Assembly: GCA_009780855.1 (NCBI GenBank)
Contig: WQZG01000028.1
Coordinates: forward strand, 1-38,944
Reading direction: 5' to 3'
From: Treponema sp.
GTDB lineage: Bacteria; Spirochaetota; Spirochaetia; Treponematales; Breznakiellaceae
Length of the DNA: 38,944 nucleotides
Shown here: positions 7,826 to 16,414 of the stretch, in pieces
Layout of the letters: every line of letters starts with the position of its first letter
How positions within the stretch are numbered: position 1 is the first letter of the stretch
The notes under the pieces: model-generated
What the model saw: the letters and a program-made list of their open reading frames with translations, nothing else
The model's database searches: none
Told to the model about the DNA's origin: nothing
Position numbers and translations under genes: made by a program

Positions 7826-8803
7826 ATGTTAGCAAAAAGGGTGATTTTTTCCCTTGTATTATGCGCCGCCCTTAACGGAGCCGCGTTCTCACAACCAAAA
7901 GCTCCGCCCCCGGATCCGGTTTATCTGGCAATACTCCAGGACGGAATTATGCTGTACGGCCAGAGCAAATGGGACGAAGCCATTACGCAATTGCGCCTGG
8001 TACAGGCATCTCCTGACAAGACCCTTGCCGGAGAAGCGCTGTTCTGGATCGCCATGGCCGAACTGGGTACCGGAAACTATCAAAAAACAATTGATGATAT
8101 TAACTCGCTGGAATCCCTTGACCCGGGATCTGTGCGCATCAACGAACTGACGTATCAAAAGGGCAGGGCTTATTTTTATCTTGGGCGTTACGAAGATGCC
8201 ATAATCACGCTTGCCAAATACAGCGATACATTCGGTCCGGATTCCCAGCTAAACGCGAACGACAGATCCAAAAAAGCCGCCGCCCTTTATTGGACAGGCG
8301 AAAGCCTTTACGCGATGGGCCAGCTTGACAGAGCAGGGGACGCGTTCCAAAAACTGGTAACGGATTACCCGGACAGCGCCAAATACGAAGTATCTTCCTA
8401 CCGGATAGCCCTGATTGATCAAAAGAAAATCGAAGCGCAGCTCCTTGGGCTCCTTAAATACAGCCATGAGGAATCGCTGCGCATTATGGAAGAATACCAG
8501 CGAAGGGAAAGGGCCTATGATCAGGCCATTATCTCCTACCAAAGGCGCATCAACGATATGCTCAAGGATTCAAGGCTGGCGGATCTGGAAGCGGATAATG
8601 CCAGGTACCAGGAACAGCTTGCCGCGGCAGAAGACAGAATACACAGCCTGGAAGCCAAACTAAGCGAAACAGCCGGACTAAGCCCCAGCCAGCGGACAGC
8701 CGCTGACCCGGAAGACAGATTGCAGGTCCTGCGATCGTCGGCGATGCAGATCCGCGACGAACTGGAAAAAGGCCTTGATACCGCAGCAGGAGCAGGGAAA
8801 TGA
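7826..8803 (+). CDS. Periplasmic TPR protein with C-terminal coiled coil (CpoB/YbgF-like arrangement)
   Basis: 325 residues. The signal peptide ends near 'GAAFSQ' (about residue 22). TPR units follow over about 30-200 ('AILQDGIMLYGQSKWDEAITQLRLV', 'YQKGRAYFYLGRYEDAIITLAKY', 'LYWTGESLYAMGQLDRAGDAFQKLVTDYP'), then a charged coiled coil (about 215-285). This resembles CpoB/YbgF and outer-membrane-lipoprotein-like TPR proteins, but with the coiled coil at the C-terminus rather than the N-terminus. A GAGGAAG ribosome binding site supports the start. Its stop overlaps the next start (ATGA), so the two are translationally coupled and may form a complex. Function unknown. Confidence 0.75.
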   Translation: MLAKRVIFSLVLCAALNGAAFSQPKAPPPDPVYLAILQDGIMLYGQSKWDEAITQLRLVQASPDKTLAGEALFWIAMAELGTGNYQKTIDDINSLESLDPGSVRINELTYQKGRAYFYLGRYEDAIITLAKYSDTFGPDSQLNANDRSKKAAALYWTGESLYAMGQLDRAGDAFQKLVTDYPDSAKYEVSSYRIALIDQKKIEAQLLGLLKYSHEESLRIMEEYQRRERAYDQAIISYQRRINDMLKDSRLADLEADNARYQEQLAAAEDRIHSLEAKLSETAGLSPSQRTAADPEDRLQVLRSSAMQIRDELEKGLDTAAGAGK

Positions 8804-9885
8804 AACGTTTTTTGGCTGTAATAATTGTCCTGCTTGCAGTTATACCCTGTACGCTTTTCGCTGCCGAATACAGCGAAGGGAATATACGTCTGGTGTTATG
8901 GGAAAAAACCGGGCGGTTCTCCCTTTACTATATAGATGAAAATAATGAAAATTCCGGGTTCCAGACACTGCTTTACGATAAAGATCCCAAAACTTCTTTT
9001 TTATCTGTATTGATTAACAACAGGGCATTTAAACTGGGCGACAGCCTTGCCTTTAAAATAAAAACAGACGCCAATCCGGATCGCCCCGCGTTTATATTTG
9101 AATCATCACAGCTTATAGTGACCCAGGAATTTTCGTTCATAAAAACACCGGAAGCCGATTCTGTAAACGGAGTAAAAATAAATATTACCGTGTTTAATAA
9201 ATCCGCAAACGAACTAAATACGGGACTGCGTTATGTCCTTGACACCATTTTGGGCGAGAAGGGATCATCAGCGCATTTTTTTATTGACGGACGTTCGGTA
9301 AATACAGAAACATTATCCGGCAGGCCGGAGAACGCCTCTTTGTGGATTTCCAAAAACAAAAGTTTATCCCTTATGGGCAGCATTACGGTTCCGGGAAACT
9401 CCGGTCCGGACAGCGTACAATTTGCCAACTGGCAGAGGCTTAACAACGCGTCATGGAAACTGGAAAATATTAACGACAGGAATTTCAGTGTACTTCCGTA
9501 CTCAATAAACGATTCTGCTGTATGCTATTACTTTGAACCGCGTTTGCTCCCTGCAGATCAAAGTTTTTCCGCATCGGTATATCTGGCGCTGGAAGACAGC
9601 AAAGGTTTTGGTATTCAGAGTACGCCGGCAGCCGCGATAGCAGCGCCGGCAACATCGTCACCGGCAGCAGCTGCGCCAATAATACCGCCGGCTGCGGCAA
9701 TACCTGCGGAGCCGGCAGCCGCTGCTCAGCAGGAAAAAGATATATCAATGATAGGTGACATGATCGGCCGCATAGATAATTACATAGACTCCGGCAATAT
9801 TACAGAAGAAGAACTGGCGGCCATGGAGCAGACTCTGGAACGGCTAAAGCTCAAATACAGCATGGATCCGGCCGCCGGCCAGTAG
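8800..9885 (+). CDS. Secreted protein of unknown function with Ala/Pro linker
   Basis: 361 residues. A signal peptide ends at 'TLFAAEY' (about residue 21). Residues 22-270 are beta-rich ('NIRLVLWEKTGRFSLYYIDE', 'ITVFNKSANELNTGLRYVLDTILGEKG'), compatible with a beta-sandwich that I cannot assign. An Ala/Pro linker (about 273-312) and a short helical tail rich in Glu ('ITEEELAAMEQTLERLKLKY') follow. The start overlaps the preceding TPR gene by four bases. Placed between two TPR proteins, it is probably part of an envelope assembly. I do not recognise the family beyond saying it looks like a conserved spirochaete periplasmic protein. Confidence 0.7.
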   Translation: MKRFLAVIIVLLAVIPCTLFAAEYSEGNIRLVLWEKTGRFSLYYIDENNENSGFQTLLYDKDPKTSFLSVLINNRAFKLGDSLAFKIKTDANPDRPAFIFESSQLIVTQEFSFIKTPEADSVNGVKINITVFNKSANELNTGLRYVLDTILGEKGSSAHFFIDGRSVNTETLSGRPENASLWISKNKSLSLMGSITVPGNSGPDSVQFANWQRLNNASWKLENINDRNFSVLPYSINDSAVCYYFEPRLLPADQSFSASVYLALEDSKGFGIQSTPAAAIAAPATSSPAAAAPIIPPAAAIPAEPAAAAQQEKDISMIGDMIGRIDNYIDSGNITEEELAAMEQTLERLKLKYSMDPAAGQ

Positions 9886-9899
9886 GATAATAATATTAT

Positions 9900-11015
9900 A
9901 TGAAGCCTGATCCTTTAATCAGAGCCAACATTCTTGCGCGCCGGCTCAGGTACGAAGAGGCTATCAGGATACTGGAAGCCGAAGAAGACAGGTATTATTC
10001 ATCATTTACATATTATTATCTGCTTGGAATTTGTTATCTGCGCACCAGGGTTTACGGCAAAGCCCTTACAAACTTCAGGAAGGCCCGTGACATTAAGATG
10101 CGCGAACCGCTGGCCCTGCTGGGTCTGGCCGCACTGTATTTAAACAAGGGAAACACGGACAGGGCCGTTGATACTTACCTGGAAGTTCTGGAACTTGACG
10201 AGAACAACAGGATTGCCGCAAAGGCGTTAAAGATAATCCGCAAATTTCCCGGCCCGGAAAACATTTCAAACTGGCTTGATTCCAACCGCCTGCATACAAT
10301 CTTCCCGCCGTTTCCAAAAATACCAACAGCCAAAGGCAGGCCGCTTAAAATTATTGCCGCGGCCGCTGCTGTATTGGTTATTGCATTCGGCATACTGGCC
10401 GCAACCGGAAACATCGGCTTTTTACAAAAAAATACCCGCCAGACTCCGGTAAGCCTTGAACTGTTAAAGGACGAATTGAACGCCCCAATGCAGCTTGAAG
10501 GCAGTTTCCGTTATGTTCTGACCAGAGACCAGATTAATAATTTATATAATGAAGCCCGCCGGCTTTTCGCTTCTTTCCACGATGAGACAGCCAGGGTAAA
10601 CCTTAACAAAATTCTGGAATCCAACGGGCCGGACCCGGTAAAAAACAAGGCCAGGCTTCTGCTGTCTTATCTGGAAGTACCGGGCTTTGACACGTTAAGG
10701 GACAGGTTTACTTATGCACAGGTTACCGGGGTTACCGATGATATTATCCTCTACCGCGACTGCCACATTATATGGCGGGGAAGGGTAGCAAACCTGGAAA
10801 CCGCGCAAAACCATACATCCTTTGACTTGCTGGTTGGTTACGATACCCGCACCATACTGGAAGGCACCGTAAGGGTTGATTTTGATTTTGCGGTTGCCGT
10901 CAATCCGGAAAAAAACGTTGAAGTCCTTGGCAGTATAATTCCAATCAATACAGATAAAGGTTTATCAATACGCGTTCAGGGAATCGCGTTAAACCAGGCG
11001 GGCATAATTAATTAA
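9900..11015 (+). CDS. Membrane-anchored TPR protein with C-terminal beta domain
   Basis: 371 residues. The N-terminal half carries TPRs on the cytoplasmic side ('ARRLRYEEAIRILEAEEDRYYSSFTYYYLLGICYLRTRVYGKALTNFRKA'-type units over residues 10-110; only part is quoted). One membrane helix lies near residues 148-170. The C-terminal domain (about 190-371) is soluble, with 'ILYRDCHIIWRGRVANLE' and a beta-rich end, presumably periplasmic. No signal peptide, so a type II membrane topology is inferred. It begins 14 bases after the previous gene. Together with 7826-9885 it makes a three-gene envelope module behind rpe. Function unknown. Confidence 0.72.
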   Translation: MKPDPLIRANILARRLRYEEAIRILEAEEDRYYSSFTYYYLLGICYLRTRVYGKALTNFRKARDIKMREPLALLGLAALYLNKGNTDRAVDTYLEVLELDENNRIAAKALKIIRKFPGPENISNWLDSNRLHTIFPPFPKIPTAKGRPLKIIAAAAAVLVIAFGILAATGNIGFLQKNTRQTPVSLELLKDELNAPMQLEGSFRYVLTRDQINNLYNEARRLFASFHDETARVNLNKILESNGPDPVKNKARLLLSYLEVPGFDTLRDRFTYAQVTGVTDDIILYRDCHIIWRGRVANLETAQNHTSFDLLVGYDTRTILEGTVRVDFDFAVAVNPEKNVEVLGSIIPINTDKGLSIRVQGIALNQAGIIN

Positions 11016-11033
11016 TAGAAAACCGGTTATTTT

Positions 11034-11540
11034 TTACCCAAACAATTCCGTGTCCAGCAATATCGTAACCGGCCCGTCATTTATAGATTCAACTGACATA
11101 TGAGTCTGAAAAACCCCGGCCTCACAGACAATACCCTGTTCGCGGATTTTATCCATAAATAATTCATAAAGATATTTTGCGGTTTGCGGCTCCGCCGCGT
11201 TCCCGTAATAGGGCCTGCGTCCCTTAACACAATCACCCAACAGAGTGAACTGCGAAACAGCCAGAATTCCTGCGCCGGTTTTATCCGTGTTTACACCCGC
11301 TGTTTTTTCGTCAGCGTTGATATCCGCGGCGTTAACATCCAGGATCGATAAATTCATTTTATCGCAGGCATCCGGGAAGATACGCAGATTGGCGATTTTT
11401 TCCGCGAGTCTGGAAGCATCTTTTTCGCTGTCGTTTACGGCAACGCCGACATAAACCAAAAGGCCTCTTTCAATTTTTCCTGCAGCGCTGCCGTCAACAG
11501 TTACCCTGGCGTTTTTTACCCTTTGAACTACTGCCTTCAT
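11034..11540 (-). CDS. dtd: D-aminoacyl-tRNA deacylase
   Basis: Hydrolyses D-amino acids from mischarged tRNA. The start 'MKAVVQRVKNARVTVDG', the 'SQFTL' motif, 'KGRRPYYGNAAEP' and the C-terminal 'NDGPVTILLDT' (Gly-Pro motif for chiral proofreading) identify DTD. The usual length is about 145-150; here there are 168 residues. The extra stretch lies just before 'GILAVSQFTL' and reads like a small internal duplication (INADEKTAG / VNTDKTGAG). The gene is convergent with the TPR gene ending at 11015, with only 18 bases between, and lies 20 bases after the PRPP-synthetase-like gene, probably in one operon with it. Confidence 0.92.
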   Translation of the reverse strand: MKAVVQRVKNARVTVDGSAAGKIERGLLVYVGVAVNDSEKDASRLAEKIANLRIFPDACDKMNLSILDVNAADINADEKTAGVNTDKTGAGILAVSQFTLLGDCVKGRRPYYGNAAEPQTAKYLYELFMDKIREQGIVCEAGVFQTHMSVESINDGPVTILLDTELFG

Positions 11541-11560
11541 TTTTAATACACCGGAGCTTT

Positions 11561-12652
11561 TTACGAAAATAAACTGGATGTTTTTAAATATTCTTCAGCG
11601 TTAAAAACTTCCATAATTTTACTCATGGACTGATTGGTTATAAAAGTATGAATAAGCTGGGCCGACAGTTCCGTAGAAGAAACTACTTCCAGTGAATTTA
11701 TTCTATCTGCGGAAGGCCAAACCGAGTCGGTAACGATTACGCGTTTGAGCAGACCTTCCGACTGGAGCTGGTTTAAACGCCTGGCTGCCGGCGGGGAAAA
11801 GACCGCATGAACCGCGATAATATTTACCTCAGCGGGTTTTAGCGGAGCCAGGGCCCGGATCAAGGTTTCCACAGAAGAGGCTGTATCAACCAAATCGTCG
11901 TAGATCCAGAGAGTCTTGCCTTCAAGCGGTTCTGCGGAAAGGATGTTTACAGACTTGATTGTGTTGACCCTGGAATAATCCCGCTGCTTGTGCGCGACAA
12001 CCAGGGACGATCCAAAGGCGTCGGCAAAGTCGCGGATCTGGTGTTCGCCTCCCGCGTCAACCGAACAGAACGCCCAGTTGGAACGGACCGTGTTTATTAG
12101 ATAATCGAGATCGCGGATATAATGATCGCACAGATATTTCTCAAGCAATGTCTGGGCGTGGATGTCGTCCAGGGTACACACCGAAGGATCGAGCATTGAC
12201 TGGGAAATTTTGGAATGTAACTGGTATGTCAGTATGTGTCTTGCGCCCAGGCTTGCCAGCGTTTTAAAGTGAATCCACAAACCTACGGAATTGCGGCGCG
12301 TTGTGCGATCGGAACGCGAACTCGAGATAAACGGCTCAAAAATAATTATGTTGCGGGCCTGGGATCGCTTGAGCGCGTCAATTGCGTGGTACAGCTCAAT
12401 CTTGGCTTCTTCAACGGTAAGGTCTGCTTCGTTCCTTGCGGAACTGGAAAAAAGAATCACATCCATGCCGCGGACGGACCTTTTTACGGCGACTTCGATT
12501 TCACCGTCGGCAAAACTGTCGGTCTGCAGCATATCCATTCCGTTAATGGTTTCTGAAAGGTTGGCAAAACTGGGAAATTTTACAAGATGCTCAATAACAC
12601 GGGCGGCATATTTCCGCATGGAACGGGTGGCAGTAACCGCAAATGGGTTCAT
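11561..12652 (-). CDS. Divergent ribose-phosphate pyrophosphokinase (PRPP synthetase-like)
   Basis: Expected to make PRPP from ribose 5-phosphate and ATP for nucleotide synthesis. The 363-residue protein has the two-domain type I phosphoribosyltransferase layout: 'TDSFADGEIEVAVKRSVRGMDVILF', 'RSDRTTRRNSVGLWIHFKTLASLGARHILTYQLHS' and the PRPP loop 'WIYDDLVDTASSV'. The bacterial signature D-L-H-A-x-Q is replaced by QLHS, and the loop D-T-G/A-G-T is D-T-A-S-S, so it is clearly off the main Prs line. It may be a lineage-specific Prs or a regulatory paralogue. A GAGGGAG ribosome binding site seven bases before the ATG supports the start. Divergent from the glycoside hydrolase at 12709. Confidence 0.78.
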   Translation of the reverse strand: MNPFAVTATRSMRKYAARVIEHLVKFPSFANLSETINGMDMLQTDSFADGEIEVAVKRSVRGMDVILFSSSARNEADLTVEEAKIELYHAIDALKRSQARNIIIFEPFISSSRSDRTTRRNSVGLWIHFKTLASLGARHILTYQLHSKISQSMLDPSVCTLDDIHAQTLLEKYLCDHYIRDLDYLINTVRSNWAFCSVDAGGEHQIRDFADAFGSSLVVAHKQRDYSRVNTIKSVNILSAEPLEGKTLWIYDDLVDTASSVETLIRALAPLKPAEVNIIAVHAVFSPPAARRLNQLQSEGLLKRVIVTDSVWPSADRINSLEVVSSTELSAQLIHTFITNQSMSKIMEVFNAEEYLKTSSLFS

Positions 12653-12708
12653 TTTAATACTCCCTCAAAAGTCTAGCGTATTTTGATTTTTGCGTATAGA
12701 CTTAAACC

Positions 12709-15700
12709 ATGCTTATTAACGGTTTTGAGAATCCTCCTGTACAGAACAGGCCAAGGCCTTTTTGGTTTTTTAACGGCGATATGGACCGGGACGAAATCCG
12801 GCATCAGATAACAGAAATGAAGGACAAGGGCCTGGGCGGGTTCTTTCTCTGCGCCAGGCAGGGGCTGCGCATTCCGTATCTGTCAAAGGAATGGTTTGAT
12901 CTTTGCAAATACTGCGCGGATGTTGCAAAGGAAAACGGTCTTGAAGTCTGGCTCTACGATGAGTACCCTTACCCGTCGGGAATGGCCGGAGGCGAAGTTA
13001 CCATACAGCATCCGCAGGCAAGACAAAAAATTCTGGATATAAAAACAACAGATCTTAAGATGGGAGAAAAACTGAACCTTAGCCTGGGGGAGGGGATTCT
13101 GGTCTCTGCCATAGCCTACCCGGCGGATGACGGAAAAGTCCTGTGGGAAAAACCTCTGGACATAAGCGAATATTGCGGCATATTACAGAATCAGGAAATT
13201 TACCAGCAAAGCGGGAGAGGCCCTTCCTACCAGCATAATTATAAACGTTATTTTACCTACGGCCCATCCAAGGAACTGCGCTGGAACGCCGGTTCGGAAA
13301 ACAACTGGAAAGTAATAACCGCGTTTGCCAAAGAAATCGATGACTTTAAATATTACGGAACCTACATGGATCCCGCAAACGAAGAAGCGGTTAAATGTTT
13401 TATCGGGACCACTTACGAGCCTTATAAAAAATTATTTAAGGATGATTTGGGCAAAACAGTAAAGGGAATGTTCGCCGACGAGACAGGCTTCCTGGGACGC
13501 TGGCCGTGGTCGCCTGCGCTGCCGGAATATTTCCGGAATAAATATAATTATTCGCTGGTAAAAAACCTGGGCGCTTTTACCGATAAAAACTATCCGGACG
13601 CGAAACGCATACGTTACAATTATTTCCAGTGTGTTCATGAACTGCTGCGGGATCATTACCACAAGCCGATTTCACAATGGTGCGAAAAAAACAATATTAA
13701 TTACGTTACAGAAATCCATTCAATAAGAATGTCCAACCAGATGTACAGCCAGGTGCCGGGCGGGGATCCCTGCCATGACAAACTCGGCTTCCCGTTCAAT
13801 TCCGTTATCGACAGGGATTTCCATTTTCTAAGGCAGAATCCAAAAGCAATCAGCGCCATGGCCCGCCAGTTTAACCGCAGGGATTCAGTAGTTGAAGCGT
13901 TTCATTCAATGGGCTGGACTGCTACCCTGCAGGACATGAAGTGGCAGATAGATCGGCTGACTGTGTGCGGCATTTCCCTGCATAATTTCCACGCGTATTA
14001 TTATACGGTCAACGGGATCACAAAACATGACGCGCCGCCTTCCCAGTTTCTGCAGAACCCGTACTGGGAATACTACAAAACTTTTGCCGATTACTGCGCA
14101 AGATCCAGCCGCTTTATTACCGAAACCGACGCTTCGATTTCTGTAGCGATTCTGCACCCTGCGATTATGTGGTGTACCGAACTGCGCCAGCCTTTCCACC
14201 GCTGGGCCTATGTGGGCAATGACAAGACCGAAGAACAACAGGGGCAGCAGTTAATAAACGATTACAAATATATATGCAAGACAATGTTCAAATATCACAT
14301 TGAATATGAAGATCTTGACCCTGAAGTAATGGCAGGCGGCCGCATTGAGTCCGGAACAATTTTTACCGGTAAGGCAAAGTACACAACATTGGTTGTACCT
14401 CCAATTACCTGCATTGAAAAATATTGTTTTGATTTAATAGTTAAATTTATTAAGTCCGGCGGAAAGGTGCTTTTTACAGGTCTTACTCCTTTTGAAATGA
14501 TCGACAGCGGTTTTGATCCCGCGCAGGCTTTTGAATCAGCTGGTTTTGGCAATCTCCCCGGTGATAATTATTTTTGTAAAAAAGGCAAAGCAGCAATAAT
14601 CAAAGCTGACAACGCTGTCTTGCTCTCCGCTCCGGGCGGACTTGAAACCTCGGATGCCGGAGAAATTCTGGCCAATCTGATAAAAGAATTTGTTCCGGAT
14701 CAAATAGAAGTTCTAGAAGAGCAAGCACCGGAAAATCAATCGCCGGAATCGGCAATCGTTAATACTTCCGGTCCGGATAAAACCAGCGTAATAACCAGCC
14801 GCCGCCAAAAAGACGGGAACCGTTTTATTTTGCTGGCCAGTCCGGACGGTAAAAATGCGGATGTCCGGGTGTTGTTTAAAAATTGTCCGGCAGGAACTTC
14901 TTTTTATGAACTTGATTTGGAAAATGGTTCCGTACACCCGGCAGAAGCCTTAAATCAAAAAAATGGTTATTTGATAGACGCGGCCCTAAGTCCCTGGAGC
15001 GCAAGAATTTTTGCGATGGCCGGACCGGGTGAGGGGACTTCTTCAATACCGGGCACGGTAAATATTTTTACCAGACCCGCGGCAAATACTTTACGGTTAA
15101 AATTAGATCTGGATAAAAAATTACCCGTGGCAATTAGCGGCGGCAATGTTTACAGACTTGAGGAAATGGAAGTCAAATTAATGGATAGGGAATATTTTTT
15201 AACAATTCCCAATACATTTATTGAGCATTTTAAAGAATCTGGATTTTTTAATGAAGACACAGTTAAGTTCAGCGACAGCTTTGGAATTCCGCAGAACATT
15301 TCTGTAAATTACCCCATAGATATTAAGTATCATTTTAAATTTAATATTGACAGCGAGTTGTTCCCGTCCGGTGTTCAGCCAAAAATTAAGTTATTGCGCG
15401 ATCGTATGGGGATTATGGGTAAATTTAAAATGTTCCTCAATAATAAACAAATAAATCAAAACGCGTGGAAGCCGTATCGTCTTTATGATCAAAACAATAT
15501 TGCAGCCGACATAGCTAATTATTTAAAACCCGGCGTCAATAACCTGTGCATCAAATTAACCGCGTCGCAGGACTGGCACGGCGTCTCCGATCCAATGTAC
15601 CTTATTGGAAATTTTGGCGTGTTAAAACGAAAAGATGGATTTGTTATCGCCGCGGTGCCGGTTAAAACAAAGGTGAGCGCAAAGGCCGCTGACGGATTCT

Positions 15701-15996
15701 CGTTTTACAGCGGTAAATTTTTCTTTGAAACAAGAATAAACGCGGTAAATCCCGGTAATTATGAAAGTTTTACGATTGAACTTCCGCAGAAGTACCAGAT
15801 TTACGAATGTGTACAAATTGCAGTAAACGGCCGTGATCTTGGGGTAAGGGCTTTTTCACCCTATGTTTGGCAGGGACAGGCGAGTCTGTTAAAGAACGGC
15901 CCCAACGCCGTAAAACTTACAATTGCCAATACATTGGGAAATATGTTTGAAGCCAGTTATTTTGATTACGAAAAACAGGAGACGGTTATTATATAA
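12709..15996 (+). CDS. Large glycoside hydrolase, GH106/alpha-L-rhamnosidase-like
   Basis: 1095 residues without signal peptide, so probably acting inside the cell on imported oligosaccharides. The N-terminus ('RPRPFWFFNGDMDRDEIRHQ' then 'GLGGFFLCARQGLRIPYLS', 'WLYDEYPYPSGMAGG') has the pattern of TIM-barrel enzymes near GH106 that act on rhamnose-containing glycans. 'GMFADETGFLG' and 'NYVTEIHS' carry candidate catalytic acids. The C-terminal third has beta-sandwich modules, including a galactose-binding-like domain (about 905-980). The exact family and substrate are uncertain; rhamnosidase or beta-galactosidase-like activity are both possible. Its neighbours (cupin, sugar-acid dehydratase, GH4) suggest pectin-like substrates. 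It overlaps the end of the convergent cupin gene by 8 bases. No clear ribosome binding site is seen. Confidence 0.68.
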   Translation: MLINGFENPPVQNRPRPFWFFNGDMDRDEIRHQITEMKDKGLGGFFLCARQGLRIPYLSKEWFDLCKYCADVAKENGLEVWLYDEYPYPSGMAGGEVTIQHPQARQKILDIKTTDLKMGEKLNLSLGEGILVSAIAYPADDGKVLWEKPLDISEYCGILQNQEIYQQSGRGPSYQHNYKRYFTYGPSKELRWNAGSENNWKVITAFAKEIDDFKYYGTYMDPANEEAVKCFIGTTYEPYKKLFKDDLGKTVKGMFADETGFLGRWPWSPALPEYFRNKYNYSLVKNLGAFTDKNYPDAKRIRYNYFQCVHELLRDHYHKPISQWCEKNNINYVTEIHSIRMSNQMYSQVPGGDPCHDKLGFPFNSVIDRDFHFLRQNPKAISAMARQFNRRDSVVEAFHSMGWTATLQDMKWQIDRLTVCGISLHNFHAYYYTVNGITKHDAPPSQFLQNPYWEYYKTFADYCARSSRFITETDASISVAILHPAIMWCTELRQPFHRWAYVGNDKTEEQQGQQLINDYKYICKTMFKYHIEYEDLDPEVMAGGRIESGTIFTGKAKYTTLVVPPITCIEKYCFDLIVKFIKSGGKVLFTGLTPFEMIDSGFDPAQAFESAGFGNLPGDNYFCKKGKAAIIKADNAVLLSAPGGLETSDAGEILANLIKEFVPDQIEVLEEQAPENQSPESAIVNTSGPDKTSVITSRRQKDGNRFILLASPDGKNADVRVLFKNCPAGTSFYELDLENGSVHPAEALNQKNGYLIDAALSPWSARIFAMAGPGEGTSSIPGTVNIFTRPAANTLRLKLDLDKKLPVAISGGNVYRLEEMEVKLMDREYFLTIPNTFIEHFKESGFFNEDTVKFSDSFGIPQNISVNYPIDIKYHFKFNIDSELFPSGVQPKIKLLRDRMGIMGKFKMFLNNKQINQNAWKPYRLYDQNNIAADIANYLKPGVNNLCIKLTASQDWHGVSDPMYLIGNFGVLKRKDGFVIAAVPVKTKVSAKAADGFSFYSGKFFFETRINAVNPGNYESFTIELPQKYQIYECVQIAVNGRDLGVRAFSPYVWQGQASLLKNGPNAVKLTIANTLGNMFEASYFDYEKQETVII

Positions 15997-16372
15997 AATC
16001 TTCCCTCATTGGCGTAAAGAAATCCACCAGGATCCCTTTTTCCAGACATACGCAGCCGTGCCGGATGCCGTCCTGCTTGCAAAGCGTATCGCCTTTGCCG
16101 ACTTCGCGGACTTCGTCTCCAATGGTAAATCTGAACCGTCCCTGCGCTACATATGTAATCTGGGTATGGGGATGGCTGTGAACCGGTCCGACAGCGCCGG
16201 TTTCAAAACAATTCTCCACGCACATCATTGAATCGCAGTAGGCAAGCACCCTGCGCACAACGCCCTCGGACGCGGCAACGCCTTCGATATCTTTGTAAAA
16301 AACCCATTTTTGGTCTTTATGTTTAATATGATCAATATGATCAATTTTATTATTAATGCTGCTCATAGACAT
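15989..16372 (-). CDS. Small cupin protein, KdgF-like
   Basis: 127 residues making a single cupin barrel. Metal-binding motif 1 is visible as 'GPVHSHPHTQITYVAQGRFRFTIGDE', and motif 2 as 'GDTLCKQDGIRHGCVCLEKG' (His near its middle). The arrangement is like KdgF, which converts unsaturated uronates released from pectin or alginate to linear ketouronates; that role is inferred from motif and context, and other sugar-binding cupins cannot be excluded. Several ATG codons crowd the start (M1, M3); the first is used. Divergent from the dehydratase gene, with 42 bases between, and convergent with the glycoside hydrolase. Confidence 0.72.
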   Translation of the reverse strand: MSMSSINNKIDHIDHIKHKDQKWVFYKDIEGVAASEGVVRRVLAYCDSMMCVENCFETGAVGPVHSHPHTQITYVAQGRFRFTIGDEVREVGKGDTLCKQDGIRHGCVCLEKGILVDFFTPMREDFI

Positions 16373-16414
16373 ATTCTATGCGGTAACATTTTTTTATGCT
16401 ATACAGAAGTTACC

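Noticed and set aside
16310..16414. 35-residue N-terminal extension of the sugar-acid dehydratase
   Set aside because: It overlaps the divergent cupin gene and has no family likeness; the ATG at 16415 fits better.
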